Below, piece by piece: positions 16,109-23,390 of a stretch of 64,000 nt of DNA (position 1 is its first letter; each line of letters begins with the position of its first letter). The translations under genes and the position numbers were made by a program. Below the pieces are notes generated by a model. The model was not told where the DNA came from. It saw only the letters and a list, made by a program, of their open reading frames with translations, and ran no database searches. This stretch comes from CAMPJU01 sp036675265 (lineage in GTDB: Bacteria > Pseudomonadota > Gammaproteobacteria > Xanthomonadales > Xanthomonadaceae): contig JAKFFJ010000076.1 in NCBI GenBank assembly GCA_036675265.1, positions 221,192 through 285,191 on the forward strand, in the 5' to 3' direction.

Positions 16109-16828
16109 TCAGCCCGACACCGCGGGGGCGCCCGCGCGAGCGGGGCGCAACGTGTCGGCGAACCCGTGGTTGACGTCGCGGTGGCCGGCCTCGTCGGCGC
16201 GGACGGCCAGCACCACGTCGCGCAGGCGCGCATCGGGCGGCAGGCGCCAGTAGTCGCGTGCGATCTTCGGCGCCGGGACGTTCTCGACGCGGCCCGCGTC
16301 GATTTCGTCCAGGTACTGGGTGTAGCTGACGACCGCCTGCTCCTCGAAGTAGCCGACCAGCCGGTGCGCGGTCCGTGCCGAGACGAGGTAGAGCAGCAGG
16401 AAGAACGTGGAGAACACCGCCTGCGCCACGAGCACCAGGGCGCGCTCGACCCGGTTCGGCCGCGCGATCTCGATGAAGGTCATCAGGTGCATGCGCTCGT
16501 TCTCGGCCTCCTCCATCAGCGCGCGGATCCAGCCGTGGTCGTGCTTCATCCAGCGCAGGCAGCGCAGGTGGACGAGCGCGGCGCCGACCAGCCCGGGAAC
16601 GGCTGCCACGGTCTCCAGCACGATCGCGCGGTTGCCGTAGCGCTTCGCGAAAAAGGTGTCGGCGAGGAAGCGCAGGCCCAGGGTGATGCCGTGGGCGACG
16701 CGGTCCGACCAGTCAAGCGCCGCGTGGTGGCTGTCCAGCGCGACGCGGGCCGGCGTCTGGACGTGGGGCGTGATCAGTGCGGCGTTCATGGGCGCCGTGG
16801 GGCGGGGGAAAACAGGGGTCGTGTCCAT
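16109..16828 (-). CDS. aox: Alternative oxidase (cyanide- and NO-insensitive ubiquinol oxidase)
   Basis: A di-iron, non-electrogenic quinol oxidase of the inner membrane. All six iron ligands are visible: Glu in VLETVAAVPG, Glu and His in ENERMHLMTF, Glu in GYFEEQAVVSYT, and Glu and His in RADEAGHRDV. Two hydrophobic helices (around AAVPGLVGAALVHL and ALVLVAQAVFSTFFLLLYL) dock it to the membrane. The start is uncertain: ATG 16828 gives 239 residues, while ATG 16789 gives 226 and lies about 40 bases after the start point expected from the FNR box at 16864-16877. AOX is rare in bacteria; placing it next to norB and nnrS fits respiration in the presence of NO. Confidence 0.95.
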   Translation of the reverse strand: MDTTPVFPRPTAPMNAALITPHVQTPARVALDSHHAALDWSDRVAHGITLGLRFLADTFFAKRYGNRAIVLETVAAVPGLVGAALVHLRCLRWMKHDHGWIRALMEEAENERMHLMTFIEIARPNRVERALVLVAQAVFSTFFLLLYLVSARTAHRLVGYFEEQAVVSYTQYLDEIDAGRVENVPAPKIARDYWRLPPDARLRDVVLAVRADEAGHRDVNHGFADTLRPARAGAPAVSG

Positions 16829-16863
16829 GGCGCCCACGATGGCGCCGCCGGCCCTGCCGCACA

Positions 16864-16877
16864 TTGACCTGGGTCAA
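16864..16877. promoter_or_regulatory. FNR/Dnr-type box in front of the alternative oxidase operon
   Basis: TTGACCTGGGTCAA, a perfect TTGAC/GTCAA dyad. It contains the TGA stop of the sirB2-like gene (16874-16876 on the minus strand). Transcription at -41.5 from its centre would begin near 16829. Confidence 0.82.
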
Positions 16878-17275
16878 CCCAGCAGCGGAAGGAACGCCCC
16901 CAGGGGGTGGTGCGCCCGCGCGATCGAGTAGATCGACCCGAACACCAGCAGTGCCGCCGCGTAACACAACGCACGGGTGCGCCGGGTGCGTCCCCGGCGC
17001 AGGGCGAATACGCCGAGCACGACATACACGACCACCAGCGTGACCTTCAGCAGCAGCCACCCGTTGCCGAACATCGCCCACGGCAGGATGGTCAGCAGCA
17101 TCAACGCGGCAGTCAGCAATGCGGTGTCGACGGCGTAGCTGGCCCATTTCACCGGCAACGCCTGCGGCCATCGGGCCCCGCCCAGCAGGAAGGCGCCGCG
17201 CACCGCGAACAGCGCGCCGCTGAGCAGGGCGACGAAGACGTGGAACTGCTTGATCTGCAGGTAGAACGCGATCAT
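16874..17275 (-). CDS. SirB2-family small membrane protein
   Basis: A 133-residue protein with four predicted transmembrane helices (around residues 8-28, 45-65, 70-92 and 105-122) that matches the SirB/SirB2 ('invasion gene expression up-regulator') family pattern: YLQIKQFHVFVALLSGALFAVRG at the start and the VDTALLTAALMLL segment. The biochemical role is unknown. It follows nnrS by six bases and is the last gene of the norB operon. Its stop codon lies inside the next operon's FNR-type box. SirB2-like genes are often found with nnrS or hemA-like loci, but no function has been proven. Confidence 0.85.
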   Translation of the reverse strand: MIAFYLQIKQFHVFVALLSGALFAVRGAFLLGGARWPQALPVKWASYAVDTALLTAALMLLTILPWAMFGNGWLLLKVTLVVVYVVLGVFALRRGRTRRTRALCYAAALLVFGSIYSIARAHHPLGAFLPLLG

Positions 17276-17281
17276 CGACCC

Positions 17282-18493
17282 TCAGCCCGGCCGGCCGTCC
17301 ACGCGTGGCGACAAGGTGATGCGGCCAATGCGGAGCACCCACGGTGCGAACGCCACCAGCCAGCCGACGGCCGCTGCGGCCTGCCACGCCCACATGTCCG
17401 GCAGCACCTCCGCGAACACGCGGGCGAGGGCCACCCCCTGGATGGCCACGAACGCGAACCAGGCCGCCCCGGGCATCACCAGTTTCCGCCCCGAATGGCC
17501 CTGGGTGACGCGCGTGACCATCGCGATGAGCACGCTGCCGAAGAAGCCGACGAACAACGCATGCGCCGGCCCGCGCCCGAGCAGGAACTGGCCCGTGAGC
17601 TCGTAGGCGATGCTCTGGAAGGCGTACAGCGCGATGGCCACGGGCAGCCACGCCAGGCCGATGAACAGCACCCGCAGGATCCCGGGCGCGGGGCCGCGCG
17701 GCCACCATTTCCACAGCGCCAGCGACAGCAACGCGAGCAGTGGCAGGTCCGCCACCCACAACCAGGCGTAGGCATGCGCGAGTTCGAGCGCCAGGTGCGA
17801 GATCGACAGCGCCAGCACCGCGCCGAGCAGCCACGTCGGCCGCCACGCGACGTACCCCGGCACCACGTTGCCGGCGAAGAACGGGAACATCCGGTGGGCC
17901 ACGCTGAAATACACCGGCAGCAACAACCCGAAGGTCCCGACCTTGATGCTGGCGAACGCATGCCGCGCGTCCGCACCGCGCAGGACGTCGCTGTACAGGA
18001 ACGCGCCCCAGGCGACCAGGCCCGCGAGGCCGAGCACCAGGCCCCCGAAGCAGGCGCGCGCGGTCCAGGTCGTGCCGCGCTCGCGCCACAGCATCGGCCC
18101 GAGCGTCGCGACACCCGCCAGCCAGCCGGCCAGGGTGAGCCAGAAGCCGATCCGGATGCCGGGCGCCCAGCCGAACGCGCCGGCGATGGTCAGCAGCTGC
18201 CCGCCGAACAGGCCGATGCCCACCGGCAGGTAGCGCGTGCGCGGGATGTCGGGCAGCGCCATCCAGCGCGGGAACACCGTGAGCAGGAAGCCGAAGATGA
18301 AGCTCGGCAGCACCTGGTACTGCATCACGAAGGCATGCAGCCAGCCGGCCCACGGTTGCGGCTGGCGCAACCCGAATACCTGCCAGCGCGCATCGAGCAG
18401 CCATGCCGCCCACCACGCCATCGCCAGCAGCACGTTGGTCGCCCCCACGAAGAACATCAGGCGGTGCGGCGCCTGCGCCAGCCGGCTAACCAA
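17282..18493 (-). CDS. nnrS: NnrS family heme- and copper-containing membrane protein
   Basis: A 403-residue protein with about twelve transmembrane helices. NnrS marks include APHRLMFFVGATNVLLAM near the N-terminus, WLHAFVMQYQVLPSFIFGFLLTVFPRW, and FFGSVLIAMVTRVTQGHSGR near the C-terminus, with conserved His residues in the membrane. NnrS proteins bind heme and protect denitrifiers and pathogens from NO stress; the mechanism is not known. Translation starts at TTG (18491-18493), preceded by a GGGGG stretch, and overlaps the stop of the 80-residue gene by eight bases. This coupling argues for TTG over the internal ATG at residue 13. It belongs to the norB operon. Confidence 0.93.
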   Translation of the reverse strand: MVSRLAQAPHRLMFFVGATNVLLAMAWWAAWLLDARWQVFGLRQPQPWAGWLHAFVMQYQVLPSFIFGFLLTVFPRWMALPDIPRTRYLPVGIGLFGGQLLTIAGAFGWAPGIRIGFWLTLAGWLAGVATLGPMLWRERGTTWTARACFGGLVLGLAGLVAWGAFLYSDVLRGADARHAFASIKVGTFGLLLPVYFSVAHRMFPFFAGNVVPGYVAWRPTWLLGAVLALSISHLALELAHAYAWLWVADLPLLALLSLALWKWWPRGPAPGILRVLFIGLAWLPVAIALYAFQSIAYELTGQFLLGRGPAHALFVGFFGSVLIAMVTRVTQGHSGRKLVMPGAAWFAFVAIQGVALARVFAEVLPDMWAWQAAAAVGWLVAFAPWVLRIGRITLSPRVDGRPG

Positions 18494-18728
18494 AACTGCA
18501 ACCCCCGCAACAGACCGAGGGCAATTGTTGCAGGTCGCCGGGCGCGAGGTCGACGCCCGCTGCCCGCAGGCAGTCGAGCAGTTCGCGCGGCGTCACCCAG
18601 GTGGAAATGCGCACCGCCGACCCACTGGAATCCAGGTCCAGCAAGGCGGCCGGGTCGAGCGCGGCGAGTTCGCGCTCGATCGGGTCCAGTTCCGGCGCCG
18701 GGCCGGCAGTGCGAAAGGTGTACTCCAT
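18486..18728 (-). CDS. 80-residue protein with C-terminal CCGGC motif, between norB and nnrS
   Basis: A small soluble acidic protein starting MEYTFRTAGPAPELDPIE, with a predicted helical middle (PRELLDCLRAAGVDL) and ending in VCCGGCSFG. The three clustered cysteines plus one internal Cys suggest metal or heme binding. It begins four bases after the norB stop and overlaps nnrS, so it is translated with both. I do not recognise a named family. Position suggests a role in NorB assembly or NO handling; this is inference. Confidence 0.8.
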   Translation of the reverse strand: MEYTFRTAGPAPELDPIERELAALDPAALLDLDSSGSAVRISTWVTPRELLDCLRAAGVDLAPGDLQQLPSVCCGGCSFG

Positions 18729-18732
18729 GGCC

Positions 18733-21075
18733 TCAACGGTCCACGCCCTCGGCGTTTCCGTCGAGCGCGGGATCACGCCTGGGCGCGACCCACAGCCGCA
18801 GCACGAACCAGGCCAGCGCGAAGGCGCCGACGCTGAAGATCGTGTCGCCCGGCACCCGCATCCACACCAGCAGGTCGACGATCGGCTGCTGCATGAACTC
18901 GGCAGAGCGCGCGTAGTAGTAGCCGTGCTCGATGGCCGCCAGCAGCTGCATCGTGCCCAGCGGCAGCAGGGTGAGCACGGCCATCAGCGCCAGGCCGATG
19001 TTGAGCGCCCAGAACGAGACCTTCAGCGCGCCGGTGTTCCAGACCATCTGCCCGCGCAGCCCACGCATGCAGAACAGCACCAGCGCGATGCCGAGCATGC
19101 CGTACACGCCGAACAGCGCGGTGTGGCCGTGCAGCGGCGTCAGGTTCAGGCCCTGCATGAAGTACAGCGACAGCGGCGGGTTGATCAGGAAGCCGAACAG
19201 CCCCGCGCCGACGAGGTTCCAGAACGACACCGCCAGGAAGAACATGATCGGCCACTTGTAGCGGACCATCCAGGGCGTCGCCTTGCCGAGCTTCCAGGTG
19301 TGGTACGCCTCGAACCCGATGTACGCGAGCGGCACGACCTCGAGCGCGCTGAAGCTGGCGCCCAGGGCGACCACCGCCGTCGGCGTGCCGACGAAGTACA
19401 GGTGGTGCAGGGTGCCGAGCACGCCGCCGGCCATGAACACGATGGTCGCGAACAGCACCGCCACCGTGGCCGTGTCGGTCCGGATCAGGCCCAGCCGGGT
19501 GAAGATCAATGCCATCACCGCGGTGGCGAAGACCTCGAAGAAGCCCTCCACCCACAGGTGCACCAGCCACCAGCGCCAGTACTCGACCTCGGAGATGTGC
19601 GTGTGCTCGCCCCACATCAGCGCCGAGGCGAAGAACAGGCCGATGCACACGGTGGACAGGAACAGCAGGCCGACGATGTGGCGCGACTCGTGCGCCTTGC
19701 CGTCCGCGCCGCGTCCCGACAGCACGGGCCAGAGCGCGCGCCCGACGAGGGTCAGCCACAGCAGCAGGCCGATGAACAGGTACCACTGCCAGAAGCGGCC
19801 CATGTCCGCGTATTCCCAGCCCTGGTGGCCGAACCAGAAGTTGTTTTCCAGGCCGAGCGTCTGCATCACCGCCAGCCACTGGCCGGCGAACGAGCCGACC
19901 ACGATCACGATCAGCGATCCGAACAGGAAGTTGGTGCCCAGGCGCTGGAACTTCGGCTCGTGGCCCGACAGCGCCGGCGCGATGTACAGCCCGGTGCCGA
20001 GCCAGGCCACGGCGATCCACAGGACCGCCAGCTGCGTGTGCCAGGTGCGCGTGATCGAGTAGGGCAGCACTTCCGACAGCGCGAAGCCGTAGGCCTCCTG
20101 GCCCTCGACCTGGTAGTGCGCGGTGATCGCGCCGAGCAGGATCTGGGTCAGGAACAGCGCGAGCACCAGCCAGAAGTACTTGGCGGTGGCGCGCATGGAC
20201 GGGGTGATGCGCAGGGCCGCGAAAGGATCGGTCGCCGGGATCTTGTGCGACTCGTCCCGGTCATGGCTCACCGCGTGGTGCCAGCCCAGCAGCGCGATGC
20301 CCAGGATCAGGAACAGCACGCTGAAGGCCGACCACACCCACATCGACGGCGGCGGCGTGTTGCCGATCAGCGGCTCGCTCGGCCAGTTGTTGGTGTAGGT
20401 GACGCGCTTGCTCGCGACCCCGGTCTTGTCCAGGCCGATGGTCTCGCCCTCTGCGGCCGGTCGTTCGGTGCCGGCGGCCCAGGCGGTCCACCAGAAGAAC
20501 GCCGTCAGCGCCCGGCGGTGTTCCGCGTCGGGGACGGTGTTGTTCTTCATCGCATAGGCTTCGCGCAACGCTGCCGTGGTCGGATCGTTGCCGAACAGGC
20601 TCTCGTAATGCGCAGCGGTGTTCGACAGCGCCGCGACCCGGTCGCGCGAGAGCGTGATCGTCCCGGTCTGCGCGTCGTAGGTGTTGCGCCGCATTTCCGC
20701 CTGCAGGCGCCCGCGCAACGCGGCCTGGGTCTCGGCGTCGAGGTCGGCATAGGTGGCCATGCCCCCGTCCGCGCGCGCCCAGAGGTCGAGCAGGCCGGCC
20801 GCTTCGCGGTGCAGCCAGTCGGCGCTCCAGTCGGGCGCGACGTAGCCGCCGTGACCCCAGATCGACCCGAGCTGCATGCCGCCCATCGATTGCCAGACCT
20901 GGCGCCCGCGCTGGATGTCGGCCCTGGTGTAGACGACGGTGCCGTCCTCGGCGACGACCTGCTCGGGCACCGGCGGCGCCGCGCGGAAGATCTCCGTGCC
21001 CGCCCACAACAGCACGCCGAACGACAGGACCAGCAGCGTCGCCAGGCCGATCCAGAGTTTCCGGATGTTGCTCAT
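18733..21075 (-). CDS. norB: Quinol-dependent nitric oxide reductase (qNor)
   Basis: A 780-residue single-chain NO reductase (also called norZ) that reduces NO to N2O using quinol. The N-terminal extension (about residues 1-220) has a first transmembrane helix and the hydrophilic cytochrome-c-like domain without a heme motif (QSMGGMQLGSIWGHGGYVAPDWSADWLHR, split over this region). The catalytic part is heme-copper-oxidase-like with 12 more helices: TWHTQLAVLWIAVAWLGTGLY, the binuclear-site region EHTHISEVEYWRWWLVHLWVEG, HHLYFVGTP, and GHTALFGVYGMLGIALV. ATG 21075 is preceded by GGGAGA. An FNR-type box at 21129-21142 gives a leader of about 20 bases. No norC is present, as expected for qNor. 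Confidence 0.97.
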   Translation of the reverse strand: MSNIRKLWIGLATLLVLSFGVLLWAGTEIFRAAPPVPEQVVAEDGTVVYTRADIQRGRQVWQSMGGMQLGSIWGHGGYVAPDWSADWLHREAAGLLDLWARADGGMATYADLDAETQAALRGRLQAEMRRNTYDAQTGTITLSRDRVAALSNTAAHYESLFGNDPTTAALREAYAMKNNTVPDAEHRRALTAFFWWTAWAAGTERPAAEGETIGLDKTGVASKRVTYTNNWPSEPLIGNTPPPSMWVWSAFSVLFLILGIALLGWHHAVSHDRDESHKIPATDPFAALRITPSMRATAKYFWLVLALFLTQILLGAITAHYQVEGQEAYGFALSEVLPYSITRTWHTQLAVLWIAVAWLGTGLYIAPALSGHEPKFQRLGTNFLFGSLIVIVVGSFAGQWLAVMQTLGLENNFWFGHQGWEYADMGRFWQWYLFIGLLLWLTLVGRALWPVLSGRGADGKAHESRHIVGLLFLSTVCIGLFFASALMWGEHTHISEVEYWRWWLVHLWVEGFFEVFATAVMALIFTRLGLIRTDTATVAVLFATIVFMAGGVLGTLHHLYFVGTPTAVVALGASFSALEVVPLAYIGFEAYHTWKLGKATPWMVRYKWPIMFFLAVSFWNLVGAGLFGFLINPPLSLYFMQGLNLTPLHGHTALFGVYGMLGIALVLFCMRGLRGQMVWNTGALKVSFWALNIGLALMAVLTLLPLGTMQLLAAIEHGYYYARSAEFMQQPIVDLLVWMRVPGDTIFSVGAFALAWFVLRLWVAPRRDPALDGNAEGVDR

Positions 21076-21128
21076 CAAGCTCTCCCTTCGATTGCGGAAA
21101 TGGTCGGCCGCGAGGGGGGTGCCGCGCC

Positions 21129-21142
21129 TTGACGCAGGTCAA
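21129..21142. promoter_or_regulatory. FNR/Dnr-type box in front of norB
   Basis: TTGACGCAGGTCAA, a perfect TTGAC/GTCAA dyad lying between the stop of the FNR-like gene (21160) and norB. The centre is about 60 bp from the norB ATG. Confidence 0.85.
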
Positions 21143-21159
21143 GCGACGCCCGGAAGCGG

Positions 21160-21939
21160 CTAGTCGCGCAGGATGGGCGCGGCGAGCGCCTCGAGTGCGA
21201 CGCGGTCGGCGAGCTCGATCTCGCGGCGCTCGACGTTGAGCAGCCCGTCCTGCTGGAAGCGCTTGAGCACGCGGCTCACGGTTTCCGGCGCCAGGCGCAG
21301 GTAATTGGCGATGTCGGTGCGCGGCATCGTGAGCTGGAACCGCGTGGCCGAGAAGCCGCGCGCGGCCAGGCGGCGCGACAGCCCGACCAGGAAGGCGGCC
21401 AGGCGCTGGTCGGCCGACCAGTCGCCCGCGAGCAACGCCGCGCGCCCGATGTCGCGGCTGAGCAGCCGGAACAGCTGGCGCTGCAGCCCGGGCAGGCGCG
21501 TGGCCAGGACCGCGATCTTGGGAAACGAGAACCGGCAGAGCATCACGGTGTCCAGCGCCACCGCGTTGCAGGGGTAGTGGTCGCCATCGATCGCGTCCAG
21601 GCCGATCACCTCCCCCGGGAGGTGGAAGCCGAGCACGTGCTCGCGGCCGTCGCGGTCGATCACGTAGGTCTTCACGGTCCCGGCGCGGACCGCGGCGATC
21701 GCCTCGAACGCGTCGCCCTCGCGGAACAGGTGCTCGCCGGCATGGAACGGGCCGACGTGGTCGACCAGCACGTGCAGGTCCTTCAGGGCGCCCTTGTCCA
21801 TCCCTTCGGCCAGGCAGGCCTGCGAGAACGCACAGGTGGAGCAGAAGGTGAAGGCATCGCCGTCGTCGGCGACGATGCGCCGGTCGACGTGGGGAAATTC
21901 GGCGGGCGCCGCGCCCTCGGCCGCGGCCCGCGTCACCAC
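21160..21939 (-). CDS. fnr: FNR-type Crp/Fnr transcriptional regulator with [4Fe-4S] cysteines
   Basis: A 259-residue oxygen-sensing regulator. Cysteines C33, C36 and C42 (FCSTCAFSQAC) and C124 (HYPCNAV) match the four cluster ligands of E. coli FNR. A cyclic-nucleotide-type beta barrel (residues 60-150) is followed by a dimer helix and a winged helix. Its recognition helix APETVSRVLKRF keeps the E-x3-R pair that reads TTGA. This specificity matches the boxes between 10187 and 23390. The start is probably GTG 21939 (or 21936), 16 bp after the hemN stop; the longer frame lies antisense-like inside hemN. It is downstream of hemN in one unit, so it may be autoregulated through the box at 23377-23390. 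Whether it also senses NO is unknown. Confidence 0.93.
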   Translation of the reverse strand: MVTRAAAEGAAPAEFPHVDRRIVADDGDAFTFCSTCAFSQACLAEGMDKGALKDLHVLVDHVGPFHAGEHLFREGDAFEAIAAVRAGTVKTYVIDRDGREHVLGFHLPGEVIGLDAIDGDHYPCNAVALDTVMLCRFSFPKIAVLATRLPGLQRQLFRLLSRDIGRAALLAGDWSADQRLAAFLVGLSRRLAARGFSATRFQLTMPRTDIANYLRLAPETVSRVLKRFQQDGLLNVERREIELADRVALEALAAPILRD

Positions 21940-21955
21940 GGGCGCCCGCCGGCGC

Positions 21956-23341
21956 TCAGATCGCGCGGGAGAACTGCGGGGCCGCCTGGTCGAGGTATCG
22001 GTCGAAGCACATCGCGATGTTACGCAACAGCAGGCGTCCACGCGACGTGACCTCGATCCGGTCGCTGTCGAAGCGGACCAGCCCGTCCTCCGCCAGGGGC
22101 TGGAGCCGCTCCAGCGCGTCGGCGAAGTAGTCGTGGAAGTCGATGGCATGGCGCCGCTCGAGCGCGGCGACCGGGATTTCGCCCCGGCACATCAGCGACT
22201 GGATGAGGTCGGCGCGCAACTGGTCGTCGACGTCGAGCCACATGCCGCGGAACACCGGCAGCTTCCCCTGGTCGAGCGCCACCTGCCAGGCGGCCACGTC
22301 CCTCGGGTTCTGGCTGTAGGTGTCGCCCACGTGGCTGATGGCGCTCACGCCCAACCCGACCAGGTCGCTGTCGGCGTGGGTGGTGTAGCCCATGAAGTTG
22401 CGGTGCAGCCCGCCGCGCTTGCGCGCGATGGACAGCTCGTCGTCGGGCAGCGCGAAGTGGTCCATGCCGATGTAGTCGTAGCCGGCCGCGCCCAGCCGCT
22501 CGATGGCGAGTTGCAGCAGGCCGAGCTTGGCGGCGGGATCGGGCAGGTCGGCCTCGTCGATCTGGCGCTGCGCCTTGAACAGGTTCGGCAGGTGCGCGTA
22601 GCTGTAGACGGCCACGCGGTCCGGACGCATGTCGCCGACGATCTCGAGGGTCCGCGTGAAGCCCGCTGCAGTCTGCTTCGGCAAACCGTAGATCAGGTCG
22701 ACGTTGACCGACCGGAAGCCATTGGCGCGGCAGGCGTCGACGACCGCGCGGGTCTCCTCCACCGACTGGATGCGGTTGACGGCCTGCTGCACCGCGGGGT
22801 CGAAGTCCTGCACGCCGAAGCTGGCGCGGTTGAAGCCGATGTCCGCGAGTTGCGCGATGTCGTCGGCATCGACGAAGCGCGGGTCCAGCTCGATCGAGAT
22901 GTCGCGCTGGCGGGCGCCGGAGAAGCGGAACTGGCTGCGCAGGGTGTCGACGACTTCGCGCAACTGGACGGGGGTGAGGAAGTTCGGCGTGCCACCGCCG
23001 AAGTGCAGCTGGATCACTTCCCGGTCGCGATCGAACAGTTGCGCCGTCAGGTCGATCTCCCGGTACAGGCGCGCCAGGTACCCTTCCGCGCGCGATTTGT
23101 CGCGGGTGATGATCCGGTTGCAGCCGCAGTAGAAGCACGGGCTGGTGCAGAACGGGATATGCACGTACAGCGACAGGCGGCGCGGGATGGGGTCGCCATT
23201 GCTGGCCAGGCACGCCTCGCGCAGCTCCGCCTCGCCGAATCCGTCGTGGAACCGCGGCGCGGTGGGGTAGGAGGTGTAGCGCGGCCCCGGCCGGTCGTAG
23301 CGGCGGAGCAGGTCGGGATCGAACTGGAGGGATGCGTGCAT
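21956..23341 (-). CDS. hemN: Oxygen-independent coproporphyrinogen III dehydrogenase
   Basis: A 461-residue radical-SAM enzyme that converts coproporphyrinogen III to protoporphyrinogen IX without oxygen. The cluster motif is C65-x3-C69-x2-C72, followed by C74 (FCTSPCFYCGC). RYTSYPTAPRF near the N-terminus and LHFGGGTPNFL are HemN signatures, as is the C-terminal RRHAIDFHDYFADALERLQP domain. Length matches the family (about 457). ATG 23341 fits homologous N-termini, but there is no Shine-Dalgarno sequence and the FNR-type box centre is only about 42 bp away, so the message may be leaderless. It supplies heme for NorB, the NirK cytochrome and others during anoxia. Confidence 0.97.
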   Translation of the reverse strand: MHASLQFDPDLLRRYDRPGPRYTSYPTAPRFHDGFGEAELREACLASNGDPIPRRLSLYVHIPFCTSPCFYCGCNRIITRDKSRAEGYLARLYREIDLTAQLFDRDREVIQLHFGGGTPNFLTPVQLREVVDTLRSQFRFSGARQRDISIELDPRFVDADDIAQLADIGFNRASFGVQDFDPAVQQAVNRIQSVEETRAVVDACRANGFRSVNVDLIYGLPKQTAAGFTRTLEIVGDMRPDRVAVYSYAHLPNLFKAQRQIDEADLPDPAAKLGLLQLAIERLGAAGYDYIGMDHFALPDDELSIARKRGGLHRNFMGYTTHADSDLVGLGVSAISHVGDTYSQNPRDVAAWQVALDQGKLPVFRGMWLDVDDQLRADLIQSLMCRGEIPVAALERRHAIDFHDYFADALERLQPLAEDGLVRFDSDRIEVTSRGRLLLRNIAMCFDRYLDQAAPQFSRAI

Positions 23342-23376
23342 GGGCAGGATGCTGCGGCCGCGCCGCGCCGCGCACC

Positions 23377-23390
23377 TTGACCCAGGTCAA
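23377..23390. promoter_or_regulatory. FNR/Dnr-type box in front of hemN
   Basis: TTGACCCAGGTCAA, a perfect TTGAC/GTCAA dyad. The stop codon of oleD (23387-23389) lies inside it. The centre is about 42 bp from the hemN ATG. Confidence 0.85.

Noticed and set aside
13039..16233. A 1064-residue fused decarboxylase-cysteine synthase frame
   Set aside because: The upstream part of this frame is an out-of-frame shadow of the decarboxylase gene. Two overlapping genes (ATGA at 14145-14148) explain it better.
16829..16864. An upstream start for the alternative oxidase at 16864
   Set aside because: It would begin at the edge of the FNR-type box and lie upstream of the predicted transcription start.
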